A DNA stretch of 64,000 bases. Origin: Rhynochetos jubatus. Its lineage: Eukaryota > Chordata > Aves > Eurypygiformes > Rhynochetidae. Each line of letters begins with the position of its first letter. The first letter of the stretch is position 1. Below are positions 40,495-53,397 of this stretch, piece after piece. The position numbers were made by a program, and so were the translations under genes. The stretch is from NCBI GenBank assembly GCA_027574665.1, contig CM050655.1, forward strand, positions 9,295,170 through 9,359,169. Reading direction: 5' to 3'. Below the pieces are notes generated by a model. That model saw only the letters and a program-made list of their open reading frames with translations. It was not told the DNA's origin and did not search any database.

Positions 40495-41600
40495 AAGATT
40501 GCACCTACCCATGATGTCCACCTGCTTCTCCAATCTCTGCCTGCTTTCCCCTTTGCTGCTGTGATGTGACAACTCTCTGTCCCTGCTCTCTGCAGTCCCT
40601 TTCCTCCCAGCCTGGCCCTCGTGCTCTCTTCATTCTCTAGTAATTCTCTCCGTGCTGCTAAAGCCTCTCAGACCCCACAGAGCTCATAGCAAGCACACCC
40701 TCTTCATCCCTCTGGGTCAGACAGCTGCCTTCCACATCCCTCCCTATGCTCTTCCTCCCCAAACCTGGTCTTCAGTTTCTGTGAGGCTGCCATTGTCCAG
40801 CCCTTTGTCTGCCCTTCAGCAATGGCTGCTGGAAGATCTTTCACCAATGGGTCTGAGAGGCTGCTGGCAAGATCACAGGAGTTTTGATCCCATTTTCTTC
40901 CTCCTCTACAGCCTAGCTGCAGGCAATCTTGCCTGCGAAGCCCCAGGCAACCACTATCTTTCCTCACACACACATCCTTCTCCTGTTTTGCCCTCCCTCC
41001 AAATGAAAGCCTTGGTCAGTCTTGCTGGCATCATGTCAGTGCCCACCTTAGCACAGCTTTTGAGCTTTTTCTTTCTGACTGCTGCAGGTATCACCACTGC
41101 CTTGCTGTGAGTCAGGGTGATATCCATTGTGTGGGTACCATCTAGACCTCTACAAATGTCCCTGTGTCCAAAGGGGGTCTGTATTTCAAAGCTGACCTTG
41201 AATGGAAGCTGCCAAGTACACAGTCCTTCCCTTCCACCCACACTACACTTCCTGCTCAGGCTGTAACCCTTTCCCATCTCTGTTACTGCAGTATGCTCCT
41301 CTCCATCCTTAGCAAACCTTCCTGCATCCTCGTGGCATGCCGAGGCAAGGACTTTGTCTTGGTTTAAGTCTGTTTTGAGCTTCCCATCTTTCACCCCTCT
41401 CTGTTGTAGCGCACGAGATGCTATTGATCTCTCCGTGGACTGCTTTCACAGTCTAGTGCCTCTGACCCCTTGCAGTGAGATGTCAAACCTTGCTTCTCTC
41501 TGGCCCGCAACAACAGCCTTCACCATCCCTTTGGCTGCAAAGGTCTCATTATGTTTTATTTCAGTGCAACAGATTTCTTAAATTCCTCTGGGCTTCCCAT
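40495..41600. other. pyrimidine-rich (strand-asymmetric) non-coding block
   Basis: In the 60-base lines I counted (40501-40680 and 40741-40800) the plus strand is roughly 67-75% C+T, and the C/T-rich character continues to about 41600. Open frames on both strands (plus 40652-41110, minus 40954-41394) are by-products of this skew and contain no recognisable domain. It could be a decayed repeat or an untranslated segment of an unknown transcript. CpG is low, so it is not a CpG island. Confidence 0.55.
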
Positions 41601-44600
41601 AGCAAATATTAGCACAAATTCTACTAAAAATGCGCATGTGAATCTCCATCTGAATCTCTTCCAAACTGTCCTCTTTCTCGGCAACAGATGAAGAGGTTTG
41701 AGTTAGGTGATGCGGCTGTGGTGCTGAGATCACGGGCTGTCACAATGAGCAGTGCTGGTTTATTGGGTTTGCACTCCTATGCTTACCTCTGTCACTTATG
41801 CTTTGTTTTGTATGAGATTTAAGGCTCTGACAGACAGAAAGGCTTAACGTTTTCTGGCTGCATTATACCTCCTTCTAACCGATAGCTAGAAAACACAAGA
41901 GTAATGGACATAATGAACCTCACTACTGTTGATAAAATGAGCATCTAACAAGAGTGGAGGGGTTTACCATATAAACCTCCACAGCCATGACTACCTCTGC
42001 TTCCTTGCAGCATAACCTCCCTGGAGATGATGCATCAAGGAAAGAATTGGGAAGATTATCTACACCACCTTGCATCACCGCCTGGGACAGAATGGCCCTG
42101 TGTTTGAAAAGTGAGCATTAACGGAGTGAAGGGTAAAAATGGAGTGCTTGCCTTGGGAAACAGCACCATTATGCTTTGTTCTGACTCTGAATGCAGAGAT
42201 GCTTAGCTTCGTATAAACCCACTTGCAGAGCTGGGGCCTTGAGTCACCGAGTGATGTTTAGATATTAATAGTACTGCTGTATTATGTATTAAGCTGTGAC
42301 ATACCTCCTTAAGGACTTGTGCTGTTTTTGAGAATAATTCTTGAATTCCCTGGGTTTATTTGCCTTTTTAAGAGCTTTCTCCGGAGATCTCTATACAACC
42401 CAAATCTTTAAGTGCATATTAGGAGCTTCAGTAATTTTTAAACCTGTTTTCACTCAGTTATTTGTGCTGAGTGTTCACTACTGCCCTTGAATGCTCAGCA
42501 TCCTGAGCAGGTCAGATGGATTCTTCTAACTCTTAGATTTTTCAAAGCTTTACGTGGCATTTAAGCCACATGATTCTCTCTAAAATCAGTAAGAGCTGTA
42601 TGACTGCAATTCTGTGTAATATGCTGAAAGTGTAACGGTAGCTATCATTTAATACTTCAGTGATATTTTTCTGCCTTTGAATCTTGGGAGCAGATGCAGG
42701 TTAATTAAACTATAAACTGAGCTTGCAGCAGGCAATTATCATCATTATTTATTCAGGATTAATAAGGCTAGTGAAAATGACCCCTTTCTATACGGCGACA
42801 GAAACTGCGCATTCAGGACACAGCAGCATAAAGCCATGCATAGTCTGCCATAAATCTCAACAGCTGTGCCATTTATTCTCACATGCAGTGTAACACAGCT
42901 ACATGCAAAATAAAGATTCATTGTAAAGCACTCTGAGGGCCGTGGTGTATGCCTGGAAGGTCAGCAAAGTTCAGCTGGCAAAACTAGAAGCTTCCATGTG
43001 CCAGGAGCACAGGACAAGAAGGGAGTAGTATCTAGTCTAGCGCCATGTAATCACAGATGGCCTCGTAACTGATAGTCCAGTCTTGGTTTTTCAGTTTGGG
43101 CTAGACTTTACAGCTAGTCTGCTGTCTGAGGAGGTGGAGCTGAAACATGAAGCAGTCCTGTCCTGCTCCCATTAGAATCGATCAAAACGGTGGCAAAGAC
43201 GGCAATTAGTGAGTTTTGCCTCAGTTGTGATTTCAGATCCTGAGCTCATGTGGGAAAAAAGGCAAATGAAGCCGCTTAGCGCAGCAAAGTCCGTAGAGCA
43301 TCTGTTTCGTGCACTGCACTGCACTTCTCAGCATCCTAAAGGGCTTTGCACTGGTAATTAGAGATCGTAACTGCGGTGTTCCAAAGGAGAATGCCCGCTC
43401 TAAGCGGTTGCTCACGCCCGCAGTAACTCCTGGAGTCTGAAAGAGCAACCTCACCCGTTAAACCTGGTTTGAGAATACAAACCCTTTTAGCCAGCTGCCA
43501 AGGCTGCTGGTTACTTTCATTTCCCATCTGGACAGGATTTGAACCAGTGACATAAGGGTAAAAAGCTTGCTATCCTGTTACAAATCCCCAGAAACTTGCG
43601 TTTCACCAGCTCTCCTTACTGGCAAGGCTTTCTCCCACACAGCTACTCCCACACCCTGTCTGGATGGGGAGGTCTGACAGCTCGGGCCTTAGAACTCATG
43701 CCATTTCACAAATAAGTTATGTTTCCAGACAATCAGTAGCGTTTCTAAAAACGCCTGGCTGTCTTGAACATCGAGGCAAGAATTAGCCTAGAGGCATCTC
43801 TTAGTCTAATTGGATAATTACCCAATACTGTAAAGGCAGCTAAGAATGTGTGTGCCCCCCATTTTTCATATTATTTCCATGTATTTGGGTAACATAATTA
43901 GCGTGATGCACTAAGAGGCTGTTGATGCTAATTACAAAGCTGCATCTGGAAATACTTGTAACATCTATTTTTGATATGATTTTTCAATTTGAAAAGCACA
44001 GCCAGTTTTTAGAGCAAGAGATAAATCATAATTTTTCAGCTCTGAGATGAGAATGTATGAACAGCCCCATGAGATTTTTCTGTTACAAGAAGCTTTCATA
44101 GTTCATGCCTCAACTTTTGATTGCAAGGCATTATTAAGTACTCTGAAATATCATTATTTCAGCAGATAGTGAAAAGAAAGGCCCCCCTCAAACATATTTT
44201 CATTTTTCTCACGTAAAACTCCTCATCTAGGAATATATCTTTTGTATAATTAGGGTAACTTACTCCTGTATTGAAGATGTCAGGTGCACTGTACTCTGTC
44301 CTCTTAACGTACTACTTCACACCCCTGCACGCACTTCGTATGTGCAGTAAAATTCCATTACAGTGCATGCTGTTAAACAGCTCCCTTCATTAGGAAGAAA
44401 TGGCAATTACTCCCTAATAATGACTTCTACATTTTACATTTATTCTTTTCTGCCCACCTCACTAGGAAACTTGCAAAAAAAAAAAAAAAATCATACAAAT
44501 TTGGGTATCCAATAATCTATGAGCCTTATTTAACAAAAACTGAAAAGCAATTTATGAGAGACATAGAAGATGACAGTATAAATTATACTTTGAAAATGTT

Positions 44601-44915
44601 TTGCAGTGTCTAACAGCTTTTATTTCACCTAAACTAAAGGAAGGCAAACAATTCTAGGTGATATCTACTTGCTTTGCAGCTAGAATATTTTGCTTATTAC
44701 GTTTAATAAGAAGGGCTAGAAGTAATGTTTGGCTTTTTACTTGGTTAGTGTAACGCTAAGGACTCTGTAAAACCATTTATGCTTGTGTTTCAGTTGCTTC
44801 TGAAGCATCAAGTCAAGGTCCCTTACCGTCAAACCCTGGGTCTGGCACCGACCGTTGGTGTGAGCCAGTGGTTGACGGGGAACTTGGCTCCTGTAGAGAG
44901 AGCACCACGCTCTTG
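41601..44915. other. non-coding DNA
   Basis: Mostly AT-rich sequence without recognisable genes. The only item noted is a tRNA B-box-like match on the minus strand at 43535-43545. Confidence 0.6.
44476..44491 (+). repeat. poly(A) tract
   Basis: About fifteen A residues in an AT-rich stretch, with no retrotransposed body recognised upstream. Confidence 0.85.
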
Positions 44916-44965
44916 CAGTGGTTCTCAACCTGTGGTCCACAGCTCCCTGCCCAGGGATCACACGC
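44916..44965 (+). mobile_element. possible hAT-Charlie DNA transposon terminal inverted repeat
   Basis: CAGTGGTTCTCAACCTGTGG at 44916-44935, followed by TCCACAGCTCCCTGCCCAGG, closely resembles the terminal inverted repeat of hAT-Charlie elements (typically CAGTGGTTCTCAAACTGTGG followed by a GTCC palindromic stretch). I did not find a matching opposite end or an 8-bp target duplication, so the element's extent is unknown. It may be an old solo end. Confidence 0.4.
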
Positions 44966-44989
44966 TGCTCAAAGGCGTATCAAACACCG

Positions 44990-45365
44990 TGTTTAGCAAG
45001 AGCCGGACAGCGGGCTGCTGACCCGCGCTGTGGGTTTTGTGACGCCGTCCTTTCGATGCGGTGCCTTTGCTGAAGGTTGGTGACGTAAACGGGTTTTGGT
45101 TCGGCGCTGGGTGCTAACGGCTGCGCCCTCTGTGCCAGGGCAGTACAAGCTTGGGGGTGGGAGGGAGATGGCCATGCTTCCCTTGCAGCGAGCCGTGCTG
45201 CTGCGGAGCGGTTGTGGCGGCCTCGTTGCGTCGGGAGACATCGGAATTGCTTATTTTGCCCAAGCCTGGAGGTTCACCGACCGCAGAAGCGTGCCAGACC
45301 GCTGTGGCGTCCAAGTGGCTAACGGGCTAGAAGTCTGCCTCCGAGCGTGTACGGGAGGCTTGGAT
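44990..45365. promoter_or_regulatory. CpG island in non-coding DNA
   Basis: I counted about 32 CpG dinucleotides in 45001-45360, with GC clearly above 50%. That is close to or above the number expected from base composition, whereas the surrounding DNA is CpG-poor. It meets the usual length, GC and observed/expected criteria by hand count. Such islands normally mark promoters or germline-unmethylated regulatory elements. No recognisable first exon is visible. Open frames across it (for example plus strand 45096-45434) show no known domain. It could instead be a CpG-rich transposon insertion, since a hAT-like terminal repeat sits just upstream. Confidence 0.6.
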
Positions 45366-48300
45366 GTGCTCTTAGAACACCAAGAAAGTGTAAATAGGGA
45401 AAGTCTTGGCTGTAACAGTATCTCGCTGAAATAGTTTTGTGGGTGCTTTGGAAATGTGCTAAGTGTTCAGTTAAATAACGGCAATTTTAAAAGATTTTTC
45501 ATAGTCTGGACAATGCCCGTACTGGGATGGGTAAGCAGGTCAGATTCCCTGAGTTCAGGACCCAGCAGAGACCGCAGGGACTCTCAGTGTGTACACAAGA
45601 GGCAGCTATAGCAGGTCTCCTGGTGATTTAACTTGTTGTTTATGTGGCTAGAGGCATTTCAATTAGGAAACGATTGCTTTTCCCTGAAGCAACGGTACAG
45701 GATTTTTGCAGGGTTAAAGCCCACGGGCCTGAATTTAGCTGAGAGATAAGAGTGAGCAGCTTCTATTTATGCCAGGCAGCTGCTGAAATGAGCACATTGC
45801 TGGCTGGAGGCATCAGCACAGCTGCTTTAAGTAGCTTACTGAATCTGAAGCTTTGCTGTTTACTGCTGCCCTTTTATTCCTTCTCAAAACACAGACAGAA
45901 AAATCATGTTTGTTCTCACAGAATAAATACCTGTTCCGTTCTTTCTCTAGGACAAATTTGCTTGCTTCTGAAAAGCCATGCAGGACGTCAAAGAACAAGC
46001 ATGTAGATTTACCCCAGTTTTTCCAGAGCCTGGACAAAGCAACGACCACGTGTGTAGGGAGAACTCAAGCCCTATTCTCAGCTGTCAGGGTAGGGAGTCA
46101 ATGCATGGACACCATACCGTGGCCATATCCAGGAGGCATCCTGGAGCTGCAGCCACCGTGCTGGGCATATCTGAGCCCGGCCTTGGCGAGGCAGGGTGGC
46201 AGACAGAGGAGGGAGCGTGGAGGTCAGTACATTGAACTACTGCTGTTCTTCACCCCCTCAGGGAATGTAGGGAGCAGAGTAGATGCTGGGATGTCCCAGG
46301 CTGGTTCCAGTTTGTACTGGCTGTACAGAATCTGGATTACAACCAGGTTTGTACAAACAGCTTCAAAGCACAAAGGTTTTACATGGCAACCTCCTCTCCC
46401 AGCTTCTTTCTCCACATGGAGCCTGGAGAAATGGGATCTCACATGCTGTTTATTCCTACAGTCTTCGATACATGTATATAAAATGCTGTCGCGATGGTTA
46501 GTGCCTCATAGGCATATAAGAAAAAGGGAACAAAAGAGATTTCAATTCTATATAAAAGTCAATAGAATAATTAAATCTCATGCTGCTGAGGCAATGTATA
46601 AATAAAAAATGTAGGCTGTCACCTGTGCTTTGCAATATTTTAAGATGTGAAATTATTAAGTAGAGCGTATCAGTTTGTTAAATAATTTTATTATAGATAT
46701 CTATGCAGAATGTGAATTCAAAGCAAAACAACTCTCCCCTAAGAAGCCAGAAACAATGCAGTTCCTGTATGAACTTGTGAAAAAAAGTTAGCTTTCATTT
46801 TAATTTTAGATATGGGCCTGGAAATACTATAAAACTTAAATTGAATAGTATATAATGAGTAATTTCAGTCACACTGTAACTTTATCTAAAATTATGGAAC
46901 CGTTTAAATATCTTTCCAGAGAAGAACACCCCATTCTGTTGTGAAAATAGGGTTTCAACAATAGCAATACTGTAATGAAAGCCCAGATTGAGAACTGAAA
47001 TTAATTACTCAACTGCATAAAAGGACTTACGATGAAATTCATATGGTAGAAAATTTGTATTGTTAATTCAAATCTAAATTGACTATGGAAAAAAAACTTC
47101 AAAGGAACTGCTCCAATGGGAATCTTCTGCTGCCTTCCTGAGGCATGGGTAGGCCTTGTAATTATAGCAGAGCTGTAAGAAATGAGTGAAAAAGGACGAG
47201 AAATAAAGGAGTGCAGCAGTGTGTATGTCTCAATGAGTAGCTTTCCTGAAAGTAATGTGGGAATGGGCTCCAACCGTAGCCACCTTTACCAGTTTCCCAG
47301 CGCAAGGGGTATGTGTGGCTGATGGGTTTGGCTCTCCGCTGGGCCCCACAGCAGCTCCTAGCCATCCAGGTGGGAAGAAGACTGACTGGAATTGTGTACA
47401 CCAGCTGGCGGAACTCCTATAAATTACAGACCTTGATAATGTCAGAACAGTGTCAGACTAACCAGGGACCTGGCAAGCACTAAGCTGTTGCCAGGACAGC
47501 TCGGCCTGACCGCAGGCCTTCCCCAGCTGCTGCAGGGCAAAACTGCCCACAGCCCAGCAGTGTGCCCATAGTGAACAGTGTCTACGAAATGTCACCTGGG
47601 TTCTGCTCCTGCCGTTGCAGGTGCAGCCTCTGTCGCAGGATATGGGGATTATAAAACTGCTTTGGCACCCCAAAGTCATCTGTGTGCCAAGAATTTACTC
47701 ATCCTAGCATCCCTCTGCAGGTGAGGCCCAGGACAGAGCCAGGTTATAGATGCAACTTATCTGTTGTTACTCACGGCAAAAATCCCTGTCACAGAGTGCT
47801 TGCAACTGGAACAGAAAGAAGTGGCTCATCCAGAAATCTCCAAAACCTGACACATCCCATCAGTACCCCAGCAAACGTACTAGAAAGCCAACAGGAGTAA
47901 AGCACTTCTCCAACAGCTCTGCAGTATTCCCATGTTTGTAAGGCAGTCCATAAAAATGCCCTACATGGGCTCCTGCTCTTTGAGATCCAGATGGCCATTA
48001 AGACTGCACTAAAGACTGCCTGTGTGCACGGGGAAAGGGCTCGGATGCAATGGGAACTGTTAATCTCGCATCTCTAGGTACCGCCGCGAACAGGCTTACG
48101 AGCTGGGAAGAGGCAGAGCTGGGTTAGGTAGATACACATACCAACAGCGGTCTGGGGCATGGGGTACTTCAAACGTTTTAAAAAAATGGTTATGCTGTTC
48201 ATCTAGTACATCTGGGCTAGAACTTACATGATCCACTTCAGGCTGTTGTACAGCTTGAGACAGTTATAAAAGGAAGACAATGGCTATTCTGAATAGAAAA

Positions 48301-51300
48301 AGCTCCTAAACTGTAATTACAGCATCACCGTTTAGATATGGCAATTTAGCTACAGATGTCATTGCAGTAACTCAAGAGCAGATGCACAGCATACTCCATT
48401 CAATGTGCTAACTACCGAAAGTTGTCCTTCCTTTTCTCCTAGAATTTCTTCTCCCCTTTTATGTAGGCTGGATTTGGGCATTGGCTGTTTACAAGCAACT
48501 CCCATAAACTGTCATACGCCTGGACAGAGTTAACCCTGAAATGTATTCACCATACTGGGAGCAGCCAGGCTTAAACTAATACAGTGCTATGAAGAAATAG
48601 GTTAGCAGCAACATTAATCCGCTTTGTAGCTTAGGTTGAAGCAACGCTAATGCTCTGTGCCCCGCTAGCCCTCCAGAGCTGCCTGGTGCCCTTGGGAAAC
48701 GATGTTTGAGAGGCTGAGTACCTTTGGAGGTAACAGTATATTCAGTATGCACCCAGCTCTTGGGGCTACGAGGGAGCAACTCCCCTCCTTGCTCTTTCTT
48801 TACACAGCCCAGAGGAACCTTCAGCATCTCTGTGCTCTCCTTGAACATGGCACCCTTGAAAGAACCCCCCCACCCCCAATAGCGTGATGAAGAAAGCAAT
48901 ACATAGGATATGCTGAAGTGGTTAGAATGAGGCTTCTAGCACAAGCAGCCTGGTTTTGTGCTGGCTTGGAAGCTGCCTGGCTGATAACAAATGACTGAGA
49001 CAAAAAAATAAATGGCCCTGGCTGGCTGGCTGCGACGCGCAGGTTCAGCGCAGCTGGCAGGTCCCTGGGATGTGGCAGTGTCCTTGCCTTCCCCAGCCTG
49101 CCTTGGGAGTGCTTTCACTTGAGGCCAAGGAGATTTTGAGATGCCACAGGATAAGGGCGTTGAAGAAATGACTGTTACTAGTGTTCTGATTGTTCTTATT
49201 ACTGTCATAATTAGGATGAGGGTAAGAGCTGAAAGCCGGACAGATTAACTCATTGATACACCGTTGGGTAGCTTCTTGGATGTTCAGGCTATGTACAACC
49301 GGCAGAAGTCAGAGCGAAAAAGGGAAGCCGGGTTATGAATCTGATCGGGCAGGAGTGGAGCTGAAGGCACTGCAGCCTGCAGCTGGGAAAGCTGTTACAG
49401 ACTGAAGAGGCCGGGGGGAACCAGGGCAGGGAGTTGATTAATTTTCCACCAAGGTCCTGTAACTGTTGTCCCTTGTAATAAACATAAGGAAAATTCTGTG
49501 GAGTTTGCAAGTTAAACTTGTATCTCATTTGTGCGGTAAACGTTTTGTTTATTGCTGCAGAATTTGCTGGATGCCCTTTACACTGGTCCATTTCAGTCTC
49601 ATGAGCACATTAAAATTTATTTTAGACATCTATCTATGGTGCTCCGATACCAGGAAAACTCCTCTTGGATCCCTCAAGGTATGACTCCTCATTTTGCAGT
49701 GTCATTCTGCTCTATCACTGCAGACAAATCAATTCCCTGGCCCATTCCGCTAACCCACGTGGCTCTGATACCTAACCCTTCTTTAGCACATGGAGAATTT
49801 TCTGCTCTCTGTGAAGGTACGAGAGGAGTTTTCTGCTAGGGAAAAGATGGAGCGGTGGTGAGCAACCAGCAGGCAACGCCGCAGAGCTGGATGGTGGGAC
49901 TCGGCACGTGGGATCAACCTTTCTGCCAGCGCATACATAAATGCTGTGGTCTCGTGGGAGTTAACAGTACGTCACCTCAGAAACGGGACCGATGCGAGGT
50001 TGGCTGCTGCATCACCCGTGGTGACACCATGTAACCCTGCCACTGGTTGAGTAACAGGTACTAGACGTACTCTGATAATTAGGAAGGGAGAGCTCAGGTC
50101 CTGGCCCTGAATGTCTCCCGGTGGGCACTTAGTGTAAATTTTTCACCGTTTGTCTTCTTTCCACCCACACTGCCCTGCCTCGGAGGGTGGGAGAACACTT
50201 TTGAACTCAGGCGTTCTGCAAAGAAAGGGTCTGCCCATCAGAGGTGAGTGTGCACAGGAGAGCTACGTTTCATCCCAGTTGGGAATTTGGCCTTGTCTGC
50301 TTAAATAGTGTTTTCGCATGCATTATCAAATACTGCGGTAACTAATGGTTTCGGCCTTCAGCAAATACTCGTTGCTGTGGCTGAGAAGGAGAAGTTTGTG
50401 CTCTGTTTGCGCTTTAATATGTAGCTATGTTAAGTGAAAAGTGTGAAAAGAAAGAGTCTTACTGGAGGAAAGGAAAAATGGGAAAGGTCAGAAATACTCC
50501 TGAAGCTGCTGGGAGGGAGAAGCCTTTGCCGTAGAAGTGTGCTCCTGGGTTTGCTTGCAAAATGTGTTTGCCCATGCTTATACTAGAAGTAATTGCTAAC
50601 ACTTGCAGCTCCAAAGTGTCATGCTAATGCTTCCTTTTTAAGGTTACACATCGAATTAATTCTATTAATTCTACTACATTTTAGTTTCGTAGGCTCCTTT
50701 GAAAACTGTAGCTCCGTGGCTAAATTTTAGACGGAACATTAGAGCGGCTCGTGTTATTGCCATTCTAACACCATGAGGACATACCCTGAAAGCTATTTCC
50801 GTTCTGCTTTGGCGGCTTGAAACGGTGTATCATGCAAATCCCTACCTCAGGACTGAATTGTCATCAGCCTGTTCAGTTGCTGGTGCCAGAATATTTGACA
50901 AAAGCAACCTGAAGCTTTTTCTCAAGAGCGACTAACTGAACTGGATTTAGTCCATGCTGTATGGCACTGCTATCAAGCATCAGTTTTACTGAAAAGCACT
51001 TAGTGAATGTAAGCGCCAAGTCAGTAAAGGAATGCAAAGAATTTAATTAAACTGCTGCATCTCCATGGCTGTCAAAATAGACCAGAAATCAAACATAAAC
51101 GTAGGTACATTACCTTTGATAAACCTTTGGTGAATAATGTGTAGTAGTTACAACAACAGTTAAGGTGAGATAACTCATGAACATTTTTCCAAGCTAAAAT
51201 CTAGGGATACCGCACATTGCTGCAAAGCATTTATTTTAATTCTTGTTAATGAAAAATTATTCAAGGCTTTACATATTTTGTACAGTCCTAGAGAAAAAGA

Positions 51301-52974
51301 AAAAAATCGGAAGACAACCCAGGCATTCTAGACAAAATAGTCTGTTTAAGCACTTTCTCTTTTCTATATTATTACTGTTACTGTAGCTATTGACATGAAA
51401 CTCCGATCTTGAATTATATTTTTAGACTGTATTGATACCATGTGGTAATTCTCTGCTTGAATTTGTCCTTATTATGAAATCCTGCCTAGACCAGTTTTCA
51501 GTGAAACCATACATCTGTGCTTACGTCGCCTGCTGAAGTCAACGTATGCTCTTTCATAAGGTCTCCACTCTCATGCCTCCTACATGCAGACAGAATGATG
51601 AAATACTTGCATTAATGGACTGTTACCCCCATTTAATCCTTTCTTGGATCTATCAAAAACTTGCTAACAACATACGATAGTTCAGGCCAGCCTGTGGTAC
51701 AAGACCACGAGGCTAGAGCTGATCTTTTCGGCTATTCTCTCTCCTGCCTTGGGACTGCAGGCAGCCACGTCCTATAATCCTTCTCCTGAACCGATAAAGC
51801 TCCACAGATAGACAGCATGTAAACTTGCTTTTCTGTCCAAACTGGCATTGTTGTCTGTTCTTTGTGCTAATTCCAGACTAGAAGGAAGATAGTATACCAA
51901 GCTGTTAGAAAGCTACCTGTTATTTTGATAATTAATACTGATGGGACACTCCAGTGTGTCTGGTGCCATTTGACTTGGGGGAAACAGCTTCCCTCCAGGC
52001 CAGCTGACACCGGGTAGCTGGACAATACTGATCTAACATCCCTCCCTACAGAAATTCATCCCTACTGTGAGAACTCGGTGTGGAATCTGTCACTGCAGGT
52101 TTCCAGTTGTTCTGCATCAGTTTTATGTGGACGAAATCCCTGGGGTTTGTTGCTGCGTATGTATTTTCTTGGCAGATCACTGACTGGCAGTGGAGAAATC
52201 CAGAAACAAGCCTTTTGTTCTTCATGCTTCAGAAGCAAATATCTGAATCTGGAAATTAAATGAGTTTCTTGCCAAAATCTAGCAATAAAAATTTGATAGG
52301 AAGATGTCTTGCGTGTCAGGCCGAATTTCCTAAGCCTTTCCTTTGGGAAACGATAGAGATACCTAGGGTGGATCATGCTGGACTTGATAAGCTAGAAACT
52401 AGAAACATCTCTTTCCACTTTTAACCTGTACGTAATATGCACAAATGTGTTTTAGCCAAAAGAAGGTAACAACTTAATCTATCCTCCCCTCTCAGCCACA
52501 GGCATAACTGCCAGCCAACTCAGAGCAGCCAGTCTTGAGAGATCACATCTTTCTGCCAGCATAACTAGGCTGTGTGTCGAAGAACACCCTCAAGAGGGAA
52601 GAGAATATTCCCACAAAGGTCTTGCAGGGTTGATCCAAGCAGACTTTTTCCTGCCACTGTTGATACATACAACTAAGCAACTTCGTGCAGCTCTGCTGCT
52701 CTGCTGTAACTCATCCAGGCACCTGGGGTCTGCTGCGAGTTAGTTGGTAAGAATTAGTATTTGCCAGCCTAAATTTTCCCCATCTGTGAATCCTTTCTCC
52801 AGTCTCCAGTTGCTTCTCTGCTGAACTGTGGCTGCTGTGCAGTCAAATGCTACTTACAGGCATAAACTTAAAAGCAGCTGTTTGAAGGATGCATATGCTT
52901 CCTTTGCCATCCTTTAGGCAGGCAAATGCAAGGCCAGTGGCTTGGGTTGAAGAAACGTGGCCATGGTGTCCATA
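45366..52974. other. non-coding DNA
   Basis: No recognisable exon or transposon. It contains the longest unexplained open frame of the window (plus strand 45853-46605, 250 codons from a TTG, 166 from its first ATG at 46105), which has no known domain, and a small CpG cluster near 49.9 kb. Confidence 0.55.
49850..50035. promoter_or_regulatory. small CpG cluster
   Basis: About twelve CpG dinucleotides in 185 bp with moderate GC. It is isolated in otherwise CpG-poor DNA, and no gene feature is recognised beside it. Confidence 0.3.
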
Positions 52975-53397
52975 TTCAGAGGGCTGGAGGACTTGTCCTA
53001 TGAAGACAGGCTGAGAGGGTTGGGCTTGTTCAGCCTGGAGAAGAGAAGGCTCCGGGGAGACTTTATAGCACCTCCCAGTACCTGAAGGGGGCTACAAGGA
53101 AGCTGAGGGGACTTTTTACAAGGGCCTGTAGGGACTGGACAAGGAGTAACAGGTTTAAACTGAAAGCAGGGAGATTTAGATTAGATATCAGGAAGAAATT
53201 CTTCCCAGAGAGGGTGGGGAGGCACTGGCACAGGTTGCCCAGAGAAGCTGTGGATGCCCCATCCCTGGGAGTGTCCAAGGCCAGGCTGGATGAGGCTCTG
53301 AGCAACCTGGTCTAGTGGAGGGTGTCCCTGCCCATGGCAGGGGGGTGGAACTAGATGATCTTTAAGGCCCCTTTCAACCCGAACCATTCTATGATTT
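52975..53397 (+). mobile_element. CR1 LINE, 5'-truncated copy carrying the 3' end
   Basis: This stretch follows the typical CR1 3' region: GGGCTGGAGGACTTGTCCTA, GAAGACAGGCTGAGAGGGTT, TTCAGCCTGGAGAAGAGAAG, GGCACTGGCACAGGTTGCCC, GATGCCCCATCCCTGG and AAGGCCAGGCTGGATGAGG. It ends with a variant of the CR1 terminal motif, CCATTCTATGATT. The copy is truncated at its 5' end, as most CR1 insertions are. It holds only the extreme C-terminal coding region and 3' UTR and cannot move on its own. The 5' boundary is uncertain by about 20 bp. Open frames on the opposite strand here are incidental. Confidence 0.93.

Noticed and set aside
40652-41394. Overlapping 146-152-codon open frames on both strands
   Set aside because: They arise from the pyrimidine skew, which suppresses stop codons. 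No protein similarity is recognised.
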